A stretch of 64,000 bases of DNA, taken from the NCBI GenBank assembly GCA_026874595.1, contig CM049318.1, positions 30,970,956 through 31,034,955 of the forward strand, given 5' to 3'. The notes beneath the pieces are model-generated. The model made no database searches, was not told where the DNA came from, and saw only the letters and a list, made by a program, of their open reading frames with translations. Numbering within the stretch: position 1 is the first letter of the stretch; each line of letters opens with the position of its first letter. Positions 10,320 through 22,069 of the stretch are shown here, piece after piece. A program made the position numbers and the translations under genes. The DNA comes from Sipunculus nudus. Lineage: Eukaryota > Annelida > Sipuncula > Golfingiida > Sipunculidae.

Positions 10320-12098
10320 TTCAGAATGTAACGACTAATAGAATACTTCAACAAATACTAGTGTCAGCATGTCCTTATACCCGTAGATACAAATTGAACA
10401 GAAGACGGTCACGGAGAGGAAAGAGAGGAGAAAAGCCCAAACCCAAGTGCAACCATAGTTATAGTACATCATGAAAACTTGATACAAATAAACACTTTCA
10501 TTGACAAACCAGTCAAAAACTTCTATAGGAAACTGAAAATCTCAACCATAAATGTGCGTTCAATCCACAATGAAAACTTGAAGTCTGTCTGGTTGAACAA
10601 CGAATTTCACTGTCTGATCATATAGAAGTTATAGCATACCTGGATGCAGTTATGCCAAAATTCACAAGGTCTAAAGTAACCAGTCGGAAAGTAAACAATA
10701 TTATATCAGATGAATTTACTTCGGAGTTAGACAAATTCCAAGTGAAAAGTTAGCAAACAACGGAACCTTATCTCCCAGCATCTGTACATTCAAAAGAACT
10801 GAAGGACATTCTTGATAAGTTAGCTCAAGCAAAAACCAATGTGGTAACAAAACGTCCACAATATCCATGGTTTACAGATGAGTCGGCTAATCTCAAAAGA
10901 GCTGTTAAATCTCAAGAAATACTATGGAGAAAGCATAACACGTCTGATAGATGGAACAATTATACTCACTTTAAAAATCCATACTCGAGACATTTGAGGA
11001 ACAGTAAATGAAAAATCATTTCACATCAAGTTCAATGATTTTAATGATTAACGGTAATTATATGCATTAGCTAATAACCTTACAGGACGTGTCAGTAAAT
11101 TCCCATTCCGACAGATGAAGATTTGGGGAACCTACCAGATAGATTTGCAGACTTTTTATCCTGTCAAAAATCGAAAGGGTAAAAAACAGCTTAGATCATA
11201 CACCCATTTATAAACCTGCAGCACGTAATGTGCAAGAACTATACAGTTTTGAAGAGATGTCTGAATCGGACATCTATAGGATTCTCTTGACCAAGAAAAG
11301 CAAAAGTTGTGAGCTTGAACCCCTGCCTGCAAAAGTGTTCAATAGATTTGCTCAATATATGACACCTATTTTCACACACATTGTCAACATCTCAATTAGA
11401 ACTAGTATATTTCCAGCTGATTTAAAATATTAAATAGTTAAACCGTTACTAAAAAAAGGATTAGACCCTATAGAGAAGAACTATAGACCGGTGAGCAACT
11501 TGCCAATAATCTCATACATCACTGAAAAGGCAGTTCTAAATCAGATGGTGAGACATTTTGACTAATATGCTCCACTCCCTAATTATCAGAGTGCGTACAG
11601 GCAAAATTATAGTTGTGAGAGTTCTCTTGGTTTCTGGAAAAGCAGCACATTATGACACTTTGCGTCATGGATTTAAGTGCAGCTTTCAATCCCGTGGACC
11701 ATAGTCTTCAATTAGAGGTATTGTGATTCCGATTTAGACTGGAAATGCCAATATTTGGGTAGACAGCTACTTTCGTCCACGAGGAATAAGGTTGGAAGTT
11801 GCTATCCATTATTTGTCAATATTCTCTTGCAGCAGAAAATCAAACCAGTGAACTGACTAAGACCATTCAAAACATTGAAACATGCTACTTGAGCATATTC
11901 GCAATACAGACATTCTACCGAAAATCAGTAAATTCTTAAGATGTACCTGTTTCAAGAAGCTGATGTAGCTTGAAAAGGACTCAGATCCTCTTTCTTGATA
12001 AGCGCCACAGAATATGTATTTATGTGTACGTACTGTTCGAGTTATGTAAAAGCTTAAAGTAGTAAAATTGATTAACAAGGGTGTATTAGCAGAATTGA
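10320..12098 (+). pseudogene. Decayed L2/CR1-like LINE, copy A
   Basis: Plus-strand pieces of a non-LTR retrotransposon ORF2. After a basic stretch (RRSRRGKR) and a short endonuclease-region remnant comes the EN-RT linker (RPQYPWFTDE). From 11230 on, reverse transcriptase blocks include AKVFNRFAQYM, KNYRPVSNLP, YQSAYR, SCESSLG and DLSAAFNPVDH. Many stops and frameshifts are present. Most of the endonuclease and the RT catalytic core after DLSAAF are missing. The 3' end resembles L2/CR1 tails, with a GCGC...TGTATTTATGTG stretch and an ATTGATT tail. The clade within L2/CR1 is uncertain. Confidence 0.8.
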
Positions 12099-12121
12099 TT
12101 TTTTCTTCTACCTATTAATCC

Positions 12122-13195
12122 GCACACAATTTCAAATATTACAAAACATTAAACAATTCAATGAAGTAACATCAATAACCGATATTAAAAAAAATCCCCA
12201 AATACTCAGGGAATAAAATTGCTGACACAGTATTAGCTCTCAAACGGCTTATCCAATTCTAAAAGCAAGTTCGCTATTAAATATGGCAAGAATCCTGGAA
12301 ACACGCTCGCCATTAAATGTCACAACCCCTTCTTTTAAGCGATAATCCAACCCGGCGGGAATTCACACATAAACTCCTTAAGATAAAAAAGTTACATGAG
12401 TAAACAAAACGATAAAATATATTAAAAGACAAATTTCTCTTGAGAGGCATTCTATATATATATATAGATATCGATGATCACATGAGTCCACCTCACCAAA
12501 CAAAAGCACCAAATCCTGAATACTCCTCTGTGTCCACAGCACACAGAAATTCCCTTGTTTGCACGTCTCCCGGTCACATGATCGACGCGCACACGTGACA
12601 TTAAGATATCAGGCCTTACCTCAGTCCGCCAAGATTGTGTTCTTCAAAAGTGACTTTCCAGCAAAGCACGCAACAAGTCAGCCCTGTTCATCACTGAAAG
12701 ACGCGCTTGCCCCTCAAGGCAAAGTCGAGATATAACTAACAGATAGCCTTACAGCCTACTCTGTGAGAATACGGATGATATGTCTGCCACAGCTGATGTC
12801 CCTTGGGTTTATCCAGCATTAAGTCCCTGAATATGCCTCGTACAACAATATTCAGTGCCACTCTTGTTTACCACCATGGCCTGTCACTAGACGCAATCAC
12901 GGTAGACTTACATCTACCGTAGGTAATCACGATATCCACTCTGAAGTCCGTTACAGAGGTATCTATGTGGCCCTCATCAGACACTGACGTTCTACGTTTA
13001 GGAACATCGTCTCTAAGCTGCCGTACCCATTGACAAACACGGAACCGCCTCTAGACCGCAGGCCTTCCTCATACTACACCTATTTTGAGCCTGATTAAAG
13101 CGTTTGGAAAGAGTTACTCTTATACAAGGACAGGGCTTATATACGACTTATGACGTCAAACGTCCTTCCTGTCTTCAGGCCAATCATGTCACAGA
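12122..13195. repeat. 1.1-kb repeat block, possible solo LTR, copy A
   Basis: The block matches B 44661-45798. In B it lies directly next to the start of a minus-strand Gypsy gag remnant, in the position of a 5' LTR, and contains a TATAAA-like sequence on that strand. In A only this block exists without internal sequence, which would fit a solo LTR. I cannot confirm TG...CA ends or a target duplication, so the LTR reading is tentative. It includes a short (TA)n at about 12452-12467. Confidence 0.4.
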
Positions 13196-14914
13196 ATTAT
13201 ACGACACATCATCGAAATCAAATTGGACGTGAATCAAGAGAGCAAACCACGAGAAAAAGCTAATCAGCATTTTCGTTGCCTTTGATGTTTCCAATAAGCA
13301 ATGTTTTCTATAGGAACCGTCTAGACATTAAACGGTTCCCATGGAATTAAACTGTACGTAATAAACGTAAAATGAGACACCCTATGTTCACTAAACTAAG
13401 ACGCTGACACCTTAACATTATATTTAATATTATGGTAAAATAAATTATTAAAACAATCATATGGTTATACTCCTTACTAAAATATGCAGTGAAATAACTA
13501 AGTCACTGTCCTCTGTTCACAGATTTATAGTGTTTACTTCTACGTTTTACCTGGGTTTACTTAGAACGACATTCCATGCTTGACATGCTCTTGCGTGTTG
13601 TGATATACAAATATGATGATCAAGGTACTTATAAGTAACCCTTATGGATTGAATGGCTTTAACCAAGGAAGCTTTACTAAAGCTTCATTAGTCTACTCCC
13701 ATGGTAGTGCCTGAAACGTGAAACACGATACGCAAACAATTTGCATTTGTTGGTCATAAAAATACCACTTCGAGAAATGTTTATAGGAAACGTATCCTTT
13801 TAGGATGTGTGCATGAATATATGAGACAGAAAATGTGATAGATCCATGACTTCACCAAAACGCAATCCGTTCGGAGGAATTGGTAAATTTTACATCACCG
13901 TGTGACAGGTAAGGCCTCATTTTAATAGTAAACAAATCAGAAAAAAAGGAATTATATTGATATTATTAATTGTACTATTTTAAATTAATAATTTATGAAT
14001 ATTATATAAATGTATATACAAATATTATACATTATAATATTATGGAATATTATAGAAAATATAACATAAATTGATATTTTTAAGACTAGGATAATTAAAC
14101 AGCCTCTCTCTCTCACTCTTTCACTCCTCTCTCTCTCTCTGCAAATATATATATATATTCGTGGCACTGTTCTATGTGCAGTTATCCTATTGTCTTTGTA
14201 TGAGTAGGTCATGTTCTACCAGTACACAAGCACTGTATGTCAGTATATCGGCGAACACCGGCGTGATCACACAATGTTAATAAATTTGGTCAAAGACGAA
14301 TTTCAATATTAGTTTTTTTTTCAGAGATCTATGCAGAGATATAAGTATCAGTTAGTCAAGGAGTGGTATCACAACCAAATGTTATCAAAGTACACTGTAT
14401 GTAAACATTATATTGCCTATATTAGGCTGGGAGTATTTAAAGAAAATCGTTACCTTTGACTTGTTTATTTAAAAAAAAGTTTATTAGAGACTAGAATCAA
14501 TCTTGGCATGTGTTATGTGACACAATCGAGAGAAAACAGGAAATGGTCATATTGTATTAGGGGCATACCATAAATGAGTCAACCACTAATAATCAACATT
14601 CATATGTGGCAGCATTGAGTCCTCGATACAATGAATTTGTCATAAAGGAGCTTATAAATTTAGAAACAGTCGGACACCTTCCACAAAAATATTTCCAGTG
14701 TTACATTATATACTTATGTGGGTTTTTTTTTAAACGTTTGAACGTTTTCCAAATTAGAATTTAAAATGTATTAAAACGATCTAATTCCTAAACAAAGTAA
14801 AACTTGCTATTTCACTTCAGATTTTTTTTCTTGTAGGAGCAATACGCATGGCTCTACTAAGCGGCACACCCGTGCGTTGGTACATTCATCATGTATAAAA
14901 AGTTTAGTGAAGAA
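13196..14914. other. Non-coding, upstream region of gene A
   Basis: ATT at 13196-13198 is the empty target site of the transposon found in block B. The rest aligns with B 52866-54455 at clearly lower identity than the first 9 kb. Sub-segments at about 14160-14870 also resemble 61300-62440, an older paralogous copy. A CT-rich/(TA)n tract lies at about 14104-14158. No coding exon is seen. Confidence 0.55.
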
Positions 14915-15362
14915 CCGGCTTCCGTGGCTCAGGGGTAGAGCGCAGGACTCAAAGCCGGGAGACCTTGGGTTCGAATCTCAGCCGAGGCGGTGAGGTTTTT
15001 CACGGTCGTCCCCCACCCAGGGTGAGCGTTCTGCAGGCTTTATGGGAAGGCTGTGCCCCACAGCCGTGTATCACTCATATACGATTGCGTCTTTGGGGGG
15101 TTCCTTGGTGTTATGACCCAGCAATTTGGTTGATTACACACCCAGGACCCGCAGGAACGGTAGACACCGGGACTGGGTGACACCAGGATACAAAATAAAA
15201 AAAAATGATAGAAAGCGAGTGCTACCGCCCTGTCAATAAATCCCTAACCGATAAGGAAACTCTGCAGATGTACATACTTAGATTAAGAATTAGATGAGTC
15301 ACCATTAAAAATGGAAGCGATTACCTCCACCAGAAAAAAAAATTAAAAAATAAAAAATAAAT
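14915..15362 (+). mobile_element. tRNA-derived SINE, second insertion, copy A
   Basis: Same family as 3271-3706, with a better A box (GTGGCTCAGGGGTAGAGC) and the B box GGTTCGAATCT. It is flanked by perfect 15-bp direct repeats (AAGTTTAGTGAAGAA) at 14900-14914 and 15363-15377. The tail is A-rich. Block B holds the same insertion with its tRNA head deleted (54459). Confidence 0.9.
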
Positions 15363-16431
15363 AAGTTTAGTGAAGAAGGATGTACAACAACTTTTGTATC
15401 TTGCTAAGCAATGACATTTAATATCTACACAAAACCGGCAGTCCTCCACAATTTATTTATTTTTTTATTTAAAAAAAAACATATTTTGTTTTGATTACCC
15501 TTATAACATGAGCGGTCGGTTGAAACTATTGATCGTGCTTTGTTTGTAGTTAGTATCATATCATCAAAACATAACTTTCAATCAATGTAATTGAAATATT
15601 TCATACTTATGTAACCCCGCAACGATAAAGCCGCAATCATAGAGATGTGAAAGAAGAAATGAATTTTCTTCTGGAGGTTGGGCGTTTTTAATAAGGAAAT
15701 GACATTAAGCTTTCTGGATCAAGATCAAGAATATACCGAGCCCCTATATTTAACCAACTGAACCTTATAACAAGAAGAAACGGGGTATAACATTTTGGCA
15801 ATTTCAAACATAAGTCACGTCTTGTAGCTACTTATTTTTTTGCTTTAGTGGTTTCGGACCTCAACACATAAAATAAATGAGGTTCTTTGTTAATAAAAAG
15901 AACCAACGGATAACAATGAAAGGAAAGATGCGGGTAATAAACTGAACCAAACTTTGGAGGGATCTTGGCCTATATTTTGTGGTATGTAAATATTGCTAGT
16001 ACTTAAGTCCCCGGGCGGGATATAGTAAAAGCATAGGCTGAGTGTTTATATCAAAAGTTCTGTTACATTGACTTCGCTTTAAACTACACATCTGTATAAA
16101 TGCAACTACTGAGCATAAATTACTAAACAGTTAGTTAAATTCTCAGAAGTGCAGATGGTTAAAAATTAATGTAATTTTCATTTTGATAAAAAATAACGCT
16201 GCTAATACTATACCACTATTACTACTACTACTACAACTACTACTACTAAGAATAATAATTAGAATTATTATTTTTATTTAAATCTGATATTAATATATAC
16301 ATATATATTGTAAATTATTATGTAAATTATATAATATGAATAGTGATATATGTTAGACTAGGATAATCATAGAGTGACTTATCAAACATAACCTGTAATA
16401 TGAAAAATAATGTAAATGTAAAATAACATAC
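15363..16431. other. Upstream intron/flank, nothing recognised
   Basis: AT-rich sequence with a short (ACT)n run at about 16215-16248, also present in B at 55678-55725. Bases about 15790-16030 have no counterpart in B, which carries a different repeat there. Confidence 0.5.
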
Positions 16432-16492
16432 CGAATCCATAAACTATATCTACCAAGGCAGCGGCAGCCAAAAGCAGCACCAGTCTAGTCAT
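16432..16492 (-). CDS. Signal-peptide first exon, block A, type 1
   Basis: The ATG at 16492-16490 opens 20 codons: a basic N-terminus (MTR), a hydrophobic core (LVLLLAAAAL) and a likely cleavage region ending VYG. The donor is GTATGT in phase 1. This is a textbook secretory signal exon. It is the nearest one upstream of FA exon 8625-8779, with a ~7.6-kb intron and matching phase. Homologues are at 55908-55968 and, degraded, at 40644-40704. Coding to this gene is inferred, not proven. Confidence 0.75.
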
Positions 16493-17324
16493 TATGAAAA
16501 GATCCCCAAAATAGCAGCAAGAGAATTAAAATAGGTCAATCACACATTAAAGTAAAGGTGTTACTTGAGCACTGCGTATGCACATGTTCTTATCAAGACT
16601 GATATCCTTACCTTAATATATGGCTCATCGAGGCAGATATGTTTCCTTGTATCCTTCCGGAGATCTATTCAGACGGCTGAGAATATGTATACACACAACT
16701 AAGTGAACACCAGGTATAGGTACTTAGTGCTGCGGGTGTTTCGAGGTTAAACAAGGCATTACGTGACCAATAAGTTTTATTTTGTAATCATACAAATAAT
16801 TTGCGTTCTTGCCTGTCAACATTCACGCGTGTGTATATATTATACATTATCTGTAACTGTCTCATGAGAACAACACGGACACTCAATAATAATTTATGCA
16901 TAATTACTATTACGTTCATGTTTCCGAATCATGTATAAGAGACAACATGATATACATTTCAGACACACACACACAAATTGAATATTTGTCATCGAGTCCT
17001 CTTACGATAATGTTTATTTATGTCACCTGAAGCTCAGTATCTTATCATATCCAAGCATTCTTCAACTATTTTTTTTATAAATAATATATATATATATTTA
17101 TTTATATATATATTCATATATATTTCGCGAGCAAGTTGGAGTCTTGTTCCTCGTTTTTATAATTAACCGAAGTTGTGAAAAATAATGTAATCATGGTCCC
17201 TAAGTATGCTCTAAGTATGATTGAATGAACACTGCAAATTACTGCACTAAGGCTTAATTAAAATTTTTTCACTTTTTTTATTTTCTTTTAAAAAAATCTA
17301 TCTGTCTTTATATATATATCTGTC

Positions 17325-17327
<3 letters not shown>

Positions 17328-17364
<37 letters not shown>
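17328..17364. repeat. (TA)n microsatellite
   Basis: A simple TA run next to TATATATC/TGTCTT variants. Confidence 0.9.
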
Positions 17365-17365
<1 letters not shown>

Positions 17366-18019
17366 CATTTTTTTCTATTTATTTTTTTAACCAAAAAAAC
17401 ATGAACTACTGGCACATCTACGGGCACAGTCAACTCTACTTTGACTAAAATCCTAGATCTCATCAAAAGCTTAGTATTTCTAACGCTGCCAGAACACTGG
17501 CACTGTCATTGACACGTACATACACATACGGAGAATGCCTTAAGAACAGTGCAGATGGAAAATGAGTGAACATAGAGAAGACATCATTGTGCTCCGAGCA
17601 ACCATGATATAAATATAAACCGTAATGGAATAAAACCATACAATCTCCAACTATACCAATGGAACCTCGGTTCGTTACTAGGTAATGGCGTCCTTTTTCC
17701 CAGGGTAAGCACCGGTAAGTGGCAGTGTTGCCAGACCCGCGAGGTTTACTGTAAACCTAGGGACTCACATGACTCACATGTTTTTACTCAGGAAAAAAAG
17801 GTCCGTAACATGTGCACATTTGCGGAGCTAGCGTTATATTGTTTGGACTTTGAAGCACAACATCCGTAACCTGTGCATGTTAGTATAGCTAGCGTCCATC
17901 TGTGTAGAACACAGATGGTGTAAAAAATGTACACATTGATAAAGCATGCGTTAGCGTTTAACGGCAAGTTAGAGTGACTACATTCTTCAGTGTCAGGTGA
18001 CTTTGACCACTGGTATCTG

Positions 18020-18044
18020 CCCCCTCCCCCCCCCCCCCCCCCCC
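18020..18044. repeat. C-tract
   Basis: About 24 Cs with one T interruption. A G-tract occurs near the aligned area in B (57636-57652), but there it borders a B-specific insertion. Confidence 0.9.
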
Positions 18045-19097
18045 GCTCCCAATTGTGTTATCGTTCAGATATGGCAGAGGCTCGCTTGGCGTGTCGTCGA
18101 GTAGTGCCGTGTTATTAAGGATCTTGTGGATCCGAATTCCCTATAAGGTAGGAGTTCTTGTCCGTCAGTTAGTCCCTATGGTGTCACGATAGGTTTAAGG
18201 GAAGAGCAGAGTTCAGTCGCGTTAGCTGTCAGGTCGACCAAGGATGTTGAGTCATGGACGCATAAAAAAGCAGCAGATGAAGTTCCACGTGTTCAGTTTC
18301 CGGCAGTGGAATTGCCGCCTTGTTTAATCGGTCGATATGAGCGATGCATATCTCGAGCGATTCCAGCGATTGCCAGCATGACAAAAGTATCAGCGACATA
18401 AGCGGGCATTCTTCGAAATTATTTTATTAAAGGACAGAACTCTGAGTATTCTTTCGCGGCTATCTGCATTAACCGATGGGTTAATGTTGTCTATGTTGAT
18501 ATGATATAGGATGACTGAGAATGGATACCACGGGTTTTTTTAGGAGGATTATGCAGACAATGTAAGATCTATGAAGCAGCGAGCCCCTACAGTTAAATGA
18601 CATTTACAGGACATACACACGCAAACCCTCAATTCCTATTCTGATCTTTAGTTGACACCTCTCAAGCCCGTTAAAAACACACATGTAAAGTTGGAAATCT
18701 TGCGGAGATCGAGCCGATATTTCTCATTACAATACAAATAAAACTCAAGTATAACATTACAAGAACATGAAAGTTTCCACAAAACAATAACAATAAAGCA
18801 AATAAAGCACAGATAGAGAAAGTTTTTTTTTTTTTTTATAATAGTATAGAAAAATACTCTTCTTATAAAATCAGACGTCGGAGCCTTTGGTTTGATTTTT
18901 CTACTAAGTGTCAGTAATTTATATTACATTGTTTTTGATTTAAAATTCATCTTTTGATAAGTAAAAAGCTAAGTGAACAGTAAGGTGATTAATTAGGAGA
19001 GAAGACGGACTTATATTTATGTAACTTTTAATGAGAAAAATAATCATAATCAGGACTATAGTCATCTATTCGGGACCCTGCTGAGTTAACACCTAGA

Positions 19098-19152
<55 letters not shown>

Positions 19153-19180
19153 GAAGGGAATCTGGCATACCCAATTGTTG

Positions 19181-19224
<44 letters not shown>
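19098..19224. repeat. Two (TA)n microsatellites around a short spacer
   Basis: TA runs at 19098-19149 and 19182-19224 sit just 3' of the type 2 signal exon. In B the equivalent arrays are separated by a palindromic minisatellite. Confidence 0.9.
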
Positions 19225-19228
<4 letters not shown>

Positions 19229-19297
19229 ACACACACATTGACATCAAGTAATGAAGCATTTCGTTTATTATAAAACAACAAAGGGTATATAACCTAC

Positions 19298-19358
19298 CGT
19301 TTCCATGCACGTTTGCTACCACGGCACCCGCAGCGATAAGCAACACCCAGATGGACAT
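19298..19358 (-). CDS. Signal-peptide first exon, block A, type 2
   Basis: The ATG at 19358-19356 opens 20 codons: MSIW, hydrophobic core VLLIAAGAVV, and ANVHG before a GTAGGT donor in phase 1. It has the same length (61 nt), the same phase and the same final GG as the type 1 exon, so the two are paralogous. It could be an alternative first exon for the FA gene. The block B orthologue is 60360-60420. Confidence 0.7.
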
Positions 19359-20224
19359 TATGGAAGGCTTCGAGTTTGCAATCAAATGAGCTTGGGGCAG
19401 CCACACATTTAAATAAAAAGCGTTAGTGAAGGACCTGTATTCTGATCATGACATTCTTATCTTTAAAATTATACTAAATTCAACGAAAACACTTTCGTGT
19501 ATCCTTCTGTTCAATGCAACTTGCCTTGCTATGTATTCACTCAGAGATCGATTGACGTTATATACACACGCAACAGAGGGAACATTTTAAGAACCTTGTG
19601 TTGGGGATGTTTCGTCATTGGGCAACATTGCATCTGACCAATACGTGTCACTTAGTATTTATACATATAATTTGCTTACTTGATAGGTAACATACACGCG
19701 TGTATTATCACATATATATTTTGTGTACCTGCTTTCTGAGTGGACAATCAGTCATGCTCACTCCATATTCAATTGCGTGTGTCATGTTTGTGAATTATGT
19801 TTTAACTTAGTATGCATGGCACAAACAAAAGCAAGTTAAATACGTTTCATCGTGTCCTTTATCATGTGATTTATTTATGGCACTTTAAATCCACTATTTT
19901 ATCATATAAAGCATTTGTTCGCAATACTGAAGTGATTAAGTGTAATACTCTATATGCTTATATATTTTTTTCTGACACTGACTTTCCCCACGAGTTAAAT
20001 TCCGCGTGACGTCATCATGCATTAGGTTATAAAATCCTGGTATTTGGAGACATAATCCCTTCAGGAATTAATGATTTTTTATAGACGAACGCATACGACG
20101 AATTTCTCGCCAAATATGTCTTCAAAATGTAACATATACAATCCAAAGAACATGAGATAACAAAATTGGTACATAGACACACACGTGAAAGCGAGAGAGA
20201 ATGAGAAAGAGAAGTGTGTGATTG

Positions 20225-20228
<4 letters not shown>

Positions 20229-20318
<90 letters not shown>
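20229..20318. repeat. (GA)n microsatellite
   Basis: About 90 bases of GA with one AA interruption. The surrounding ~1.5 kb (about 19.56-21.06 kb) has no counterpart in block B. Long Ser/Leu ORFs here are repeat artefacts. Confidence 0.95.
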
Positions 20319-20322
<4 letters not shown>

Positions 20323-21533
20323 GACAACGTAAGAGAAAGAGAAATGGAGAGCTGGTATAATTGCTGGTACAATTGTCACGGATCGAGTAGTTGTATGCTG
20401 AACATCTCAGTCAAACACGTCTTATCTGTCAACGATACAGCAATACCCTCGCGACACAAGGGTACTTCAGGTAAACAATGTTTTTTTCCGGAACTTTGTT
20501 GCCCGCTCGTGATTGATCTTGGCGGCGGAATGTAAATAGGTATATATCGTATCGCCGATCCGTTAAACTTTATTCTAAAGAAATTGCAGCCTAGGAATAG
20601 GGACGCAAACATAGATGAAAAGATGCTACGCGAGTGATAATTGTTGCAAATTTAAGCTACAGGATCACTTGTCCGCTTTTCTATACTATGTTGACTATAA
20701 GATTTCTATTAACTTGTTTGACACAGCTTGAATAAGTAATATTTGATAATCATTGTCTCTGGTGATCTATGCATCAATCCTGTAAATTCACAAAGTGTTA
20801 TGAAGGTTTAATTAAAATATATTTGTCTCCTTAAAAAGCAGTATTCACTTACTGTTTACTGTTCTTTTAAATAAATACGGTTTCCTTCTCTCCCAATCTG
20901 TTAATATCCATAAAATGAGCGTGATTTTACAATATAGGATTGATCGCAACACTCCACTATAGCTGACCACGAGACCTTATTGATATACATACGCCTGCCA
21001 AATCTGAACCTAGAGCTAGGACCCAAGTATTCAGTCTACAGCAAACAGGAGCTTCAAACAAGCGCTTCATCTTCACAAGGTGCCACAAAGGACATCCCCA
21101 GAACACGGCCACCATGGGTGAGAGAAAAAAAAACAGGGAATGTAGTGCACTGCATTCTGTGTACTCGTTGCTCGGAACATTAAAATCAGTGGTCTTGTGG
21201 CAGAATGCAATTGCTGATTAGCAATCTGATAGACATTTTACTGATTTTATCAATGGTAATCATACATGTATGCACCCTACCAAGTCAGCAGGGAACCCCT
21301 CTTAAACACAACCCACAATCTCCAAAAATTCCATGGCCTTGACAAATCTCTTCCTTCACTTTTGACTGATATGCCTTGCTTGGAGTGTTTTAAATACTTA
21401 TAATGCCGTGTCTTGCATTCACATATAAACATTACGTGGAACTATAAATATAATATTACATATTAAGTGCAATGCAAAAGATATATATATAGGGCGTGTA
21501 TTAAATAATCCCCCATTTCCCAAACATACATAG

Positions 21534-21534
<1 letters not shown>

Positions 21535-21597
<63 letters not shown>
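21535..21597. repeat. (TA)n microsatellite
   Basis: A long pure TA run. At the aligned position in B (about 61246-61262) the run is short and is followed by a 500-bp segment absent here. Confidence 0.95.
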
Positions 21598-21603
<6 letters not shown>

Positions 21604-22005
21604 GCCCACGAGAAGCAAAGGGCTTGGCTTATTCATATTTTAGGACATATATTTCATGTACATTAAAAATAAATAAAATGTTGCATAGGCTAATGCCATT
21701 TATAGAATGGTTTCTTTGGTCTTTTTAGATAAAAGGATGAATTTTGATGAATCGATTTCTTAGCGATTTATACATGATCTGTACCCATTTGTTTTTAGAT
21801 ATGGTGAATCACAGACAGGACTTTACCTCGGCATGCGGCAAATGACAAATTCTCGAGAGAACAGGAATAGGACGTATTTCATGCGTTGTGGACTATATGG
21901 GAGAAACCATTAATTATTACCAACCAGTTATGTCAAAGCGGATTTCCTCCATAAAAGGAGTTGATTATAAATGTAGTTATAAACTGAGAAACAGTCATAA
22001 CTGTA

Positions 22006-22006
<1 letters not shown>

Positions 22007-22068
<62 letters not shown>
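22007..22068. repeat. (TA)n microsatellite
   Basis: A pure TA run, orthologous to 62163-62229 in B by its left flank (GAAACAGTC...GTGTAT). Confidence 0.95.

Positions 22069-22069
<1 letters not shown>

Larger units (their letters stand above)
16493..19297. other. Upstream region with simple repeats, block A
   Basis: Contains (TA)n at 17328-17364, a C-tract at 18020-18044 and (TA)n at 19098-19149 and 19182-19224. The stretch 18080-18560 matches B 57190-57950 except where B has an insertion. No exon is seen. Promoter elements of the type 1 first exon would lie just above 16492 but I cannot pick them out. Confidence 0.5.

Noticed and set aside
19093-19281. Ile/Tyr-rich ORFs, also at 45.0, 56.6, 58.0, 59.9 and 60.3 kb
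   Set aside because: Translation of (TA)n arrays.
20079-20379. Ser/Leu-rich ORFs
   Set aside because: Translation of the (GA)n microsatellite in two frames.
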